From the NCBI GenBank assembly GCA_023667845.1, contig JAMPIU010000053.1, positions 155,903 to 219,902 on the forward strand: DNA of 64,000 bases, given 5' to 3'. The stretch comes from Dehalobacter sp. Its GTDB lineage: Bacteria; Bacillota; Desulfitobacteriia; Desulfitobacteriales; Syntrophobotulaceae. Positions 42,895 through 49,772 of this stretch are shown here, piece after piece. How positions within the stretch are numbered: position 1 is the first letter of the stretch; each line of letters starts with the position of its first letter. A model generated the notes under the pieces. It was given only the letters and a program-made list of their open reading frames with translations. It was not told where the DNA came from and made no database searches. The position numbers and the translations under genes are program-made.

Positions 42895-42935
42895 TGTTTT
42901 AAATCAAATAGAAACAATTTAACAATAAAAAACAC

Positions 42936-42986
42936 ATTGACAAACATCGATATGTCGCTGATAATATAACATATCGATATCAATAG
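42936..42986 (+). promoter_or_regulatory. arsR-3 operator region
   Basis: ATTGACAAACATCGATAT (42936-42953) matches the two sites before arsR-1. A second, inverted ATATCGATATCAAT lies at about 42971-42984. The first again includes a TTGACA -35. Confidence 0.7.
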
Positions 42987-43001
42987 ATATGAGGTGATAA
43001 A

Positions 43002-43277
43002 TTGGAAAACAGGTATGAAAATAATGCAAAGGTATTTAAAGCGTTCTGCGATCCAAATCGATTAATGATTATTGAAATGCTGCAAAGTGGTGAGAAATGT
43101 GCTTGCAAAATATTGGAGGATCTTAATATCGGACAATCAACCTTGTCACATCATATGAAAATACTATGTGAATCAGGGCTTATCAGTAGTTGTCGCGTCG
43201 GAAAATGGACGCACTACTCACTAAATAAAGAAGGCTGTGAAACAGCAAAAAATATATTAACCGAGATTACAACTTAA
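43002..43277 (+). CDS. arsR: ArsR-family metalloregulator 3
   Basis: 91 aa from TTG with GAGGTGAT upstream. Core: F-C-D-P-N-R-L-M-I-I-E-M-L, sensor K-C-A-C-K-I-L, and recognition helix I-G-Q-S-T-L-S-H-H-M-K-I-L. It is closely like arsR-1 in the C-A-C-K-I-L motif and shares its operator pattern, so the two may cross-regulate. It controls the small protein and MFS gene behind it. Confidence 0.87.
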   Translation: MENRYENNAKVFKAFCDPNRLMIIEMLQSGEKCACKILEDLNIGQSTLSHHMKILCESGLISSCRVGKWTHYSLNKEGCETAKNILTEITT

Positions 43278-43327
43278 AATTTGAAACAGGGGTTTAGGAG
43301 GAGGCGGCTGGTCCGCTGACTAAAAAG

Positions 43328-43558
43328 ATGGAGAAAAAATGTTCTAACTGCGGGCTGGGAATTCCCCAGACTGATGGGCAAATAAGCTGTTTTAAGTACA
43401 GGACATTAAATAAGGCAGATGAAGATAGAACTTCTTGTCTATTTCATATTGAACCGGTGATTGAGGATGGTGTTCAATTACTGCCCATGCAACATTTGTT
43501 GTTAAAGGAAGTAGAAATAAAGCAGCATGGAATGAAAGGGCCTCTGGGAACAAACTAA
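43328..43558 (+). CDS. small Cys-containing hypothetical protein
   Basis: 76 aa with C-S-N-C near the N-terminus, then S-C-F-K and S-C-L-F-H; the rest is polar. It could be a small zinc- or metalloid-binding protein. The best GGAGGAGG lies more than 20 nt upstream of ATG 43328, so the start is uncertain. It lies between arsR-3 and the MFS gene. Confidence 0.6.
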   Translation: MEKKCSNCGLGIPQTDGQISCFKYRTLNKADEDRTSCLFHIEPVIEDGVQLLPMQHLLLKEVEIKQHGMKGPLGTN

Positions 43559-43616
43559 TTTTAATACTCAAATTCTTGATTAGTCACTATTGTTAATAAC
43601 AGGCGGAGGAAATACA

Positions 43617-44792
43617 ATGAATACAAAAAAAATACTATTAATACTTGGTTTAGCTGGATTTGTGGTTATGGCAGATAATTGGGTTGTATCACCGATCCTG
43701 CCTTCTATTTCTAAAGATATTGGAGTTGATATTGCTAGTTCCGCTCTGATTATAACTGCTTACATGGTGCCTTTTGGTCTTTTTCAATTGATTTTCGGTT
43801 ATCTTGCCGATAAATTTGGCAAGAGGCAGGTTATCAGTATTTCCATGGTGTTTTTTACTGTCGCCACCGCTTTATGCGCCTTAGGGTCAGGATTAACCGA
43901 TTTAGTTATTTACCGAGCGCTGACTGGAATCTTCGCAGCGTCAGTAATGCCAATATCCATGGCTTTAATCGGGGACATCTTTCCGGTGAATGAACGCCAG
44001 TCGGCAATTGGAACATTTTTAGGGATTTCTTTTTTAGGACAGGGTTTGAGCATGCTTCTTGGAGGATCTATCGCCTATTTTCTTAATTGGCGGGGTGTCT
44101 TTGCCGTCTATGCTTTATTGTCAGTTATTGTAACTGTGCTTTTGTTGACAACCGGCAGAAAAATACCTTCCAGTAAAAGTGAAACCAATCAAGTCTTAGC
44201 CCCATATATCAAACTTGTTACGAATCCTTTAAGTTTTAAAATATATCTTTTGGTACTCTTTGAAGGGTTTTTCTTGATGGGTATATTCTCTTTCCTGGGA
44301 GGATTTATCAAAACAACTTATGATTTTAATAACTTTTTAATTGGTTTAATTATGACTGTCTTTGGATTACTGGCTGTTACAGGCGGAAGAGTTTCCGGAA
44401 AGATTGCTTCTAAGGTTGGCCGCAAAAAGACGATCTTGCTTGGCCTGAGCTGTACATTTATTGGGAATCTGTTCTTTATCTTTTTAGGAAATATCTTAGG
44501 TATTTTCATCATTGGTGTTGGCCTATTAGGCTTTGGCCTGATGCTTGCTCATTCAACATTTTTAACGATTGCCACCGGATTCGCGGAAAAATCCAGGGGC
44601 GTGGCCATGTCTCTAGTGGCATTTTGCATGATGGGTGGAGGTGGACTGGGAACTGCGATTGGAAGCAATATAGTTAGCAACAGTAGTTATCTTACTTTGT
44701 TTTCCGTTTATGGAATAGGGTTGATTCTTTTGATTTTAGTAGTACTTTTAGTCAAAAAAAGTTTTAAGTTAAATAACGTAGAGTCTAAATAG
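43617..44792 (+). CDS. MFS transporter (DHA1-like)
   Basis: About 391 aa, 12 helices. The loop 2-3 motif G-Y-L-A-D-K-F-G-K-R is typical MFS, as is the early D-N-W-V-V-S-P-I-L-P. ATG 43617 has GGAGGAAA upstream. Location behind arsR-3 suggests export of an arsenic species or a toxic metabolite. It lacks the ArsJ context (no adjoining GAPDH), so I do not call it ArsJ. Confidence 0.85.
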   Translation: MNTKKILLILGLAGFVVMADNWVVSPILPSISKDIGVDIASSALIITAYMVPFGLFQLIFGYLADKFGKRQVISISMVFFTVATALCALGSGLTDLVIYRALTGIFAASVMPISMALIGDIFPVNERQSAIGTFLGISFLGQGLSMLLGGSIAYFLNWRGVFAVYALLSVIVTVLLLTTGRKIPSSKSETNQVLAPYIKLVTNPLSFKIYLLVLFEGFFLMGIFSFLGGFIKTTYDFNNFLIGLIMTVFGLLAVTGGRVSGKIASKVGRKKTILLGLSCTFIGNLFFIFLGNILGIFIIGVGLLGFGLMLAHSTFLTIATGFAEKSRGVAMSLVAFCMMGGGGLGTAIGSNIVSNSSYLTLFSVYGIGLILLILVVLLVKKSFKLNNVESK

Positions 44793-44858
44793 CTGAAAAA
44801 ATGTACCGGTTAATTCTTTGCCTTATTATATTAAAACACAAGTAATAAATATTCTGAC

Positions 44859-44915
44859 AATAGTTGACATAAGCAACTAGATCCACATATAATATAGTTG
44901 ATGATGTCAACTATT
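44859..44915 (+). promoter_or_regulatory. marR promoter with overlapping operators
   Basis: TTGACA (44864-44869) and TATAAT (44888-44893), 18 bp apart. AATAGTTGACAT (44859-44870) is repeated inverted as ATGTCAACTATT (44904-44915), and ATAGTTGA/TCAACTAT (44894-44901/44907-44914) is a tighter palindrome just after the -10. It is well placed for MarR autorepression. Confidence 0.8.
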
Positions 44916-44934
44916 ATTGTATGGTGGTGGTTAA

Positions 44935-45381
44935 ATGGATGACAGGATTGTCGATATTTATAATTTGCTCCAAGAAATGTCTTGGCAATTTGGAGATCAT
45001 GGATTTAACGGGGAATGCTGCGGGGATTTGTCTTTGGTTGAATATATGGCCTTAAAGAAAATTCTTAATAACAAAGATATTACTATTCAGGAGATTGGCG
45101 GTGCTTTGAATTTTACCAAAAGCGGCGCAACGCGGATTATTGATCGGCTGGAGCAAAAAGGTTATGTTTTGCGGGAACAATCTTCTGTTGATGGCCGGGT
45201 GTGTTGTGTAAATCTTACATCCAAAGGCACTAAGGTCATGACAGAAATAATCGAGAAGTATACGCAGTATATCCAGGATCTACTCCAAGAATTTGAGTCA
45301 GAGAAAATCGAAAGTATGCGGGATTCATTAGGGGACCTTGTCGAAGCAATAAAGAAAAAACCTTTTAAATCTTGTATTTGA
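44935..45381 (+). CDS. MarR-family regulator with Cys pairs
   Basis: 148 aa. Winged-helix signature: I-T-I-Q-E-I-G-G-A-L-N-F-T-K-S-G-A-T-R-I-I-D-R-L-E-Q-K-G-Y-V, with D-G-R-V in the wing. Adjacent Cys at G-E-C-C-G-D and R-V-C-C-V could make it a thiol-based metalloid or redox sensor, unlike typical phenolic-ligand MarR. It leads the second arsP-like operon. Confidence 0.85.
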   Translation: MDDRIVDIYNLLQEMSWQFGDHGFNGECCGDLSLVEYMALKKILNNKDITIQEIGGALNFTKSGATRIIDRLEQKGYVLREQSSVDGRVCCVNLTSKGTKVMTEIIEKYTQYIQDLLQEFESEKIESMRDSLGDLVEAIKKKPFKSCI

Positions 45382-45421
45382 TTCAAATTGTTGTATCGGA
45401 TTCAAAATGGAGGGGATGTCT

Positions 45422-46312
45422 ATGAATTCGCTAATAGTAACCTTAAAGTATTTCATTACAATAATGGCTGAACTAACAGTTCTTTTTATTGCCATCAGTA
45501 CGATTATCGCCCTGGCTTTAATGTATATCAATCAGGATAAACTAAAAAAATGGATGTCGGGTAAAGGCATACTTGGGAATCTCATGGCAGTACTATTTGG
45601 TGCTGTAACTCCATTTTGCGCCTGTTCCACAGTACCGATAACGCTTGGCTTTTTACAGGCAGGTATTCCTTTTGGTACCGTAATGTCCTTTGTTATAGCT
45701 TCACCTCTAATGGACCCTCTTGTGTTTTCACTGCTTACTGCTTTTATGGGTTGGAAAGTAGCTGTGGGATTTCTTGTCTTGACGTCTGCTTTTGCGATAA
45801 TTTTTGGAATAATCCTTGAAAAACTGGGATGGGCTGATCAGGTGAAAAATGTCCGGATTAAGGGGTCAGGTTACCAAACGGAAGTAGAAGAAAAGCAATT
45901 CTCAGTCAGATTAAAAAAAGCTTTTTCAAAAGCCTGGGGTGATTATAAAGCTGTATTTATCTATATGATCATTGGGGTAGCAATTGGAGCAGCTATATAC
46001 GGCTATATGCCTACGGATCTTCTAGCCAGAATCGCCAGCCCGGACAATCCGTTTGCAGTCTTAATAGCAGCTTTAATTGGAATGCCCCTCTATATAAGAG
46101 TTGAATCAGCCATTCCCATAGGTATCGCCTTGCTGGGAAAGGGTGTAAGCATTGGTGCAGTCGTCGCCTTTATTATCAGCGGAGCCGGTATTGCTATTCC
46201 TGAATTATCTATGCTTGCCAGTATGTTTAAGAAAAAAATAATTATTGCTTTTGTTGTGATTGTTTTTGTAATGGCTGTATTATCGGGATTGATTTTCAAT
46301 ATGCTTTCGTAA
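45422..46312 (+). CDS. arsP: ArsP-type permease 2
   Basis: About 296 aa. T-P-F-C-A-C-S-T-V-P-I-T-L-G-F is the ArsP signature with C-A-C instead of C-S-C, and G-M-P-L-Y-I-R-V-E-S-A is the second-half motif. Eight helices are likely. ATG 45422 is behind GGAGGGG. It differs clearly from the first ArsP and is under MarR and not ArsR control, so its substrate may differ. Confidence 0.84.
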   Translation: MNSLIVTLKYFITIMAELTVLFIAISTIIALALMYINQDKLKKWMSGKGILGNLMAVLFGAVTPFCACSTVPITLGFLQAGIPFGTVMSFVIASPLMDPLVFSLLTAFMGWKVAVGFLVLTSAFAIIFGIILEKLGWADQVKNVRIKGSGYQTEVEEKQFSVRLKKAFSKAWGDYKAVFIYMIIGVAIGAAIYGYMPTDLLARIASPDNPFAVLIAALIGMPLYIRVESAIPIGIALLGKGVSIGAVVAFIISGAGIAIPELSMLASMFKKKIIIAFVVIVFVMAVLSGLIFNMLS

Positions 46313-46350
46313 ACATGTTAAAATAATTTAAAGTAAAGGGGTAATCATTT

Positions 46351-46521
46351 ATGAAAAACGAAGAAGGAAAAAAAGGTCTGTTTGGTCGAATAATAGGTAG
46401 TAATAAAAGCAAAAAGGACTCTTGCTGCTGCAACTTTGAATTAGAAGAAATTCCTGCCGAAAACAATGAACAAAGTGGGGAACAAGCAAAAAAAGAAGAG
46501 GGTAATTCCTGCTGCAAATAA
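46351..46521 (+). CDS. very small Cys-rich protein
   Basis: 56 aa, starting M-K-N-E-E-G-K-K-G-L-F-G-R. A C-C-C-N motif in the middle and a final S-C-C-K are its only Cys; the rest is Lys/Glu-rich and probably disordered. AAAGGGG precedes ATG, and its stop merges with the next gene's ribosome site. It may sequester As(III) or hand a metal to the permease. No family recognised. Confidence 0.65.
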   Translation: MKNEEGKKGLFGRIIGSNKSKKDSCCCNFELEEIPAENNEQSGEQAKKEEGNSCCK

Positions 46522-46535
46522 GGAGCTGTTTTATA

Positions 46536-47690
46536 TTGGGCATGTATTTGGACAATGCCGCAACATCATTCCCAAAACCTAAAGCCGTTGCTCAAGTTGT
46601 GTATGATTTCATGACCGAGAATGGCTGTACATCGGGCCGCGGTGCTTATGAAAAAGCAATAGAAGCCGACAAGTTTGTTTATCAAACCCGTAAGGCTATA
46701 GCTGGTTTATTTCATTTCACTGATCCTAAAAAAGTCATCTTTACCTCCAATATCACAGAATCATTAAATCTGGCTATTCAAGGCATCCTAAAAGAAGGCG
46801 ACCATGTCATTGTCAGCAGCGTGGAACACAATGGCGTATGGCGGTGCGTAAAAACTCTGGAAAGAGACAAAGGGATCACAATTTCTAAGATACCTTGTTC
46901 CAAAGACGGGTATACAAAAGCAGATGATATCAAAAACCTGATAAGAAAAAATACAGCTTTGGTGGTCATGACCCATGCTTCAAATGTTCTGGGAACGATT
47001 CAGCCAATTGCAGAAATTGGCCGTATATGCAGAAATAATAACATTCCATTTCTAGTTGATGCTGCTCAAACTGCGGGTGTACTTACGATAGATATAATCA
47101 ATAATAATATTGATTTATTGGCTTTTACCGGGCACAAAGGTCTTCTTGGCCCCATGGGTACCGGAGGTCTTGTCATCAACTGGGATGGTGATATCCATCC
47201 GTTAAAATCTGGTGGTACCGGCGGTGATTCTGCTTATGAGTATCAGCCGGATTATTATCCAAACAAACTTGAAACCGGAACACTAAATGTTCCCGGTATT
47301 ATCGGGCTGCATGAAGCTATAAAATTTGTTCAACAAGAGGGTTTGGATATTATACATAGGAAAGAAACTGAACTGATGGACTATGCCCTGAACCGACTGC
47401 AAGAAGTTGATAATATTACCATATATGGTCCTCAAGACAGCAGTAAGACCATAGGCGTTATCCCTTTTAATTTAAGGAATAAAACCTGTGAAAAAGTTGC
47501 TTATGAATTGGACCAAAATTATGGGATAATGATCCGCTCAGGCTTACATTGCGCTCCAAGTGCCCATCAATTAATAGGCACCGAGAAAACAGGTACGTGC
47601 AGAATTGGCATTGGTTACTTTAATGAAAAGAATGATATTGATCATTTGGTTGAAGCACTGAAAATAATCAGCAGTAATAAAAATGATTAG
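46536..47690 (+). CDS. cysteine desulfurase-like class V aminotransferase
   Basis: 384 aa from TTG (AAGGAG 11 nt upstream). PLP lysine in F-T-G-H-K-G-L-L-G-P; M-Y-L-D-N-A-A-T-S-F-P-K-P and G-C-T-S-G-R-G-A-Y are typical of the TIGR01977-type 'cysteine desulfurase family' rather than IscS/NifS. A late Cys (S-G-L-H-C-A-P-S-A-H) is in the catalytic loop position. It may mobilise sulfur or selenium. Placed between the Cys-rich protein and an iron-sulfur protein. Confidence 0.85.
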   Translation: MGMYLDNAATSFPKPKAVAQVVYDFMTENGCTSGRGAYEKAIEADKFVYQTRKAIAGLFHFTDPKKVIFTSNITESLNLAIQGILKEGDHVIVSSVEHNGVWRCVKTLERDKGITISKIPCSKDGYTKADDIKNLIRKNTALVVMTHASNVLGTIQPIAEIGRICRNNNIPFLVDAAQTAGVLTIDIINNNIDLLAFTGHKGLLGPMGTGGLVINWDGDIHPLKSGGTGGDSAYEYQPDYYPNKLETGTLNVPGIIGLHEAIKFVQQEGLDIIHRKETELMDYALNRLQEVDNITIYGPQDSSKTIGVIPFNLRNKTCEKVAYELDQNYGIMIRSGLHCAPSAHQLIGTEKTGTCRIGIGYFNEKNDIDHLVEALKIISSNKND

Positions 47691-47715
47691 TAGCAATTAA
47701 TAAGGGGGGCTTATT

Positions 47716-48234
47716 ATTTACCTGGAAGATGTGCAAATCACATTTATTGAGCCATGTACTGCGGATATTGAAAAGATGAGGTTCAAGGCAAAATTTTCTA
47801 GAGATATTGCCGATATATTGCCATATTTAAACCGACGAATAAAATCCGGGCAATACAATGATCAGGCAAAAACTTTGACATATAATCAAGGGATTTTGAT
47901 GATTACTATCCAGCCAGATATTTTATCTGTCGCCAAAATCGTCAATGAATCCGAAGCCTATGAAATGAGCGATGCTATAAAGGATCTGATTAACGAAACA
48001 TATGATATGAAAGACGAGCTCACTCCTTTGTATAAGATGAGAAAAAAGCCATCAGCAATTGATATATATAAGTATTTGCCAAAGACAAATTGCAAGGTAT
48101 GCGGGGAGCTCTCCTGTATGGCTTTCGCCGCCAAACTGATATCTACAACAAAGAGTATAGAGCAATGCTCACCACTCTATCAGCAAGATAAACAAGACAA
48201 TTTAAACGAGATTATAGGACTTTTAAATTTTTAG
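47716..48234 (+). CDS. (Fe-S)-binding protein of the CdhG/AcsC-like FeS domain type
   Basis: The body matches known anaerobe proteins: I-T-F-I-E-P-C at the start, Y-L-P-K-T-N-C-K-V-C-G-E-L-S-C-M-A-F-A-A-K-L, and a later Cys (E-Q-C-S-P-L). This is the 4Fe-4S domain of corrinoid iron-sulfur proteins. GTG 47731 is 20 nt from the G-run ribosome site (47703-47709); homologues usually start about five residues earlier, so an ATT start at 47716 is possible. Probably a partner of the desulfurase-like enzyme. Confidence 0.75.
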   Translation: MYLEDVQITFIEPCTADIEKMRFKAKFSRDIADILPYLNRRIKSGQYNDQAKTLTYNQGILMITIQPDILSVAKIVNESEAYEMSDAIKDLINETYDMKDELTPLYKMRKKPSAIDIYKYLPKTNCKVCGELSCMAFAAKLISTTKSIEQCSPLYQQDKQDNLNEIIGLLNF

Positions 48235-48241
48235 TTTTTAT

Positions 48242-48273
48242 CGGACATATCGTAAACTGTGTCCGTTTTTTTT
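48242..48273 (+). terminator. Rho-independent terminator
   Basis: CGGACA (48242-48247) and TGTCCG (48260-48265) with a 12-nt loop, then eight T. It ends the marR-arsP unit. Confidence 0.85.
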
Positions 48274-48302
48274 CTTTAAGTTGTTTGATACAGGAGATTT
48301 AT

Positions 48303-48698
48303 ATGAATGAAATAGTAAACTTATTTAATATACTCGCTGATAAAACAAGACTGCGCATTTTATTATTGTTAATAAATCATGAATTGTGCGTTTGTGATAT
48401 CTCTGAAGCTCTTGAAATGTCCCAACCCAGGGTTTCAAGGCAATTAGCTTTATTAAAACGGGCAAGATTGACAAAGGACAGAAGAGAGGGTAAGTGGATC
48501 TATTATAAAATAGAAGAAAACAATGATACATTACATTGTCTTCAAATACTTGAACTTATGACTGATTGGTTGAAAGATGATCATGAGGTCAGCAATGATA
48601 AAGCGATGTTAAATCAAATTTTATGTATGAAAGATAAGATAGGAAGTTGCTGTATATCATCTGGTGAAGAAACTATAGGAAAACAATTTCTGCTATAA
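48303..48698 (+). CDS. arsR: ArsR-family metalloregulator 4
   Basis: About 131 aa; ATG 48303 follows CAGGAG. Core: L-A-D-K-T-R-L-R-I-L-L-L-L, sensor E-L-C-V-C-D-I, and helix M-S-Q-P-R-V-S-R-Q-L-A-L-L-K. The C-terminus adds L-C-M-K-D and S-C-C-I-S, further Cys that could extend the sensor. Its former target may be the decayed gene right behind it. Confidence 0.88.
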   Translation: MNEIVNLFNILADKTRLRILLLLINHELCVCDISEALEMSQPRVSRQLALLKRARLTKDRREGKWIYYKIEENNDTLHCLQILELMTDWLKDDHEVSNDKAMLNQILCMKDKIGSCCISSGEETIGKQFLL

Positions 48699-48710
48699 GG
48701 AGGGTAATCC

Positions 48711-48886
48711 GTTTATTCATGGGGACAGAGAGTGGTTCGCTTCTATGACCTGAATAAACACATCATCGAAGTCGGCGAAAACATTAATATGGTTATAAAG
48801 CGTTTATAGACAGCGGTCTTTCTATTGAGGAAACGGCCGCTCGAATGGATGTTCCAATTGACTATATAAAATCATCTTTGGAATAG
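48711..48886 (+). pseudogene. VOC/glyoxalase-family protein remnant
   Basis: Only the C-terminal part remains. G-Q-R-V-V-R-F-Y-D-L-N-K-H-I-I-E-V-G-E is the last beta strand and metal Glu of a VOC (glyoxalase/bleomycin resistance) domain. A frameshift near 48800 is needed to continue into F-I-D-S-G-L-S-I-E-E-T-A-A-R-M and the stop at 48886. The 5' part is missing. VOC genes such as ArsI (C-As lyase) occur in ars operons, but this fragment cannot be assigned to that type. Confidence 0.75.
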
Positions 48887-48895
48887 CACTACGAG

Positions 48896-48944
48896 AAAAT
48901 TTAAAGATGCCAGAGCCCATTATATTCTGGTGTCTTTAAATTTT
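48896..48944 (+). repeat. 19-bp inverted repeat (hairpin)
   Basis: Arm 48896-48914 pairs with 48926-48944 over 19 positions in RNA (two G-U pairs), loop 11 nt. A-rich before and T-rich after, so it can act as a bidirectional terminator. Confidence 0.8.
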
Positions 48945-48957
48945 ATAATTTAGATGC

Positions 48958-49028
48958 CATCAGGCAGGAGCACAAGAGGCTATGTTTTTCTTTTTTGAAA
49001 GCATAGCCTCTTGTGCTCCTGCCTGATG
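48958..49028 (+). repeat. 27-bp perfect inverted repeat (long hairpin)
   Basis: Arm 48958-48984 (CATCAGGCAGGAGCACAAGA...) is a perfect reverse complement of 49002-49028, loop 17 nt of T/A-rich sequence. It lies 14 nt after the previous hairpin and directly before the ribosome site of the broken gene at 49057. Such a stem is far longer than needed for termination and may be a decayed transposon terminus pair, a recombination substrate or an RNA element. Confidence 0.85.
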
Positions 49029-49056
49029 TAGCGAAAAAAGAATGGAGGAAATCAAA

Positions 49057-49469
49057 ATGGCAAACGAAACAATGCGTATCTTTTTCCCTCTAAAGATCAT
49101 CACTTACCCTCAAGGCGAGTATGGAATGGATGACAATCCGCTAGAGATTACTCCCGGAGAGCTGTGGCTTACGAGGATGCTATCCTCGCCGCCATCGCCA
49201 AAGAAAACCGTCTCTTTGAAAACGACCGAGGACTTGCCGAGTACATCCACGACGAAGTTCTCAACGAAAAGGTATATAGCCTGTATCCGTCAGTGGAGGT
49301 TGTCGATGGCGAGCTGTGGGGAGTCATGACAGCTGGGCTGAAAGATTCCCTCTCAGGAGAAGAAACCGCGGAGCTTCTTGACTTTGTGACTGGACAAAAC
49401 AGTGACGGCTACGGCGAAGGACTCGAGCAGCGTCCCATCAAAACACCAGACGGTGAAATCTACATCAGC
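49057..49469 (+). pseudogene. frameshifted accessory gene, fused to a tRNA fragment
   Basis: Frame 1 begins M-A-N-E-T-M-R-I-F-F-P-L-K-I and runs to E-I-T-P-G-E-L (about 49164). The protein then continues in another frame as A-Y-E-D-A-I-L-A-A-I-A-K-E-N-R through P-I-K-T-P-D-G-E-I-Y-I-S-F. A single-base indel near 49165 explains this. The product resembles hypothetical accessory proteins carried by Clostridia integrative elements. Its normal C-terminus is replaced by tRNA sequence, so it is also truncated. Confidence 0.7.
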
Positions 49470-49514
49470 TTCGCATGTAAGAGGTCGTGGGTTCAAATCC
49501 AATCATCTCCACCA
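49470..49514 (+). other. 3' half of a tRNA gene (attachment-site scar, Ala-like)
   Basis: From 49470 the sequence reads like a tRNA from the anticodon loop on: loop TTCGCAT (anticodon CGC, Ala-type), stem strand GTAAG, variable AGGTC, T-arm GTGGG-TTCAAAT-CCAAT with one mismatch, and acceptor strand CATCTCC-A-CCA ending at 49514. There is no 5' half. Integrases commonly recombine in the anticodon-to-3' part of tRNAs, so this looks like an attL/attR left after element loss. Confidence 0.7.
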
Positions 49515-49546
49515 TAATTTAAAAATTACGCAATATATATTCAATT

Positions 49547-49582
49547 ACGAGCCTTCTAAGAGTTTTAGGGAGGCTCGTTTTA
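49547..49582 (+). terminator. terminator behind the tRNA fragment
   Basis: ACGAGCCT (49547-49554) pairs with AGGCTCGT (49571-49578), followed by TTTTAC. Probably the old terminator of the tRNA. Confidence 0.75.
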
Positions 49583-49654
49583 CATATAATATGTGTTGAA
49601 ACTGTCAAACAAACGGGGAACGGGACAATTATCTATATTATGGTATAATAACGG

Positions 49655-49750
49655 GGGAAGAACGGGGCTGGGCCCCCCGCGAGCTGCAAACTCGTTGGCC
49701 TGGCTGCAGAACAGTCGGGAGTCCGGTTCGATTCCGACTTCTTCCCTCCA
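49655..49750 (+). tRNA. selC-like tRNA with Cys (GCA) anticodon
   Basis: Acceptor GGGAAGAA (49655-49662) pairs over 8 bp with TTCTTCCC (49739-49746). U at 49747 is the discriminator, then CCA. The D-arm is 5 bp (63-67/75-79). The anticodon arm CGAG-CTGCAAA-CTCG (49680-49694) gives anticodon GCA. The variable arm is long: CCTGGCTG/CAGTCGGG, 8 bp with a 5-nt loop. The T-arm GTCCGG-TTCGATT-CCGAC has one bulged C. The 8-bp acceptor and long arm are tRNA-Sec features, while GCA and U73 are tRNA-Cys identity. TATAAT at 49644-49649 is 6 bp upstream. Confidence 0.87.
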
Positions 49751-49772
49751 ATAATCGTTAAGGAGTGTCCAG

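Noticed and set aside
43617..44792. ArsJ organoarsenical exporter paired with GAPDH
   Set aside because: The GAPDH gene is 13 kb away with AbrB, and the MFS protein resembles drug exporters.
49470..49514. 3' end of tmRNA
   Set aside because: An AGGTC variable loop and anticodon-stem strand precede the T-arm, as in a tRNA; no tmRNA body lies upstream, only a protein gene.
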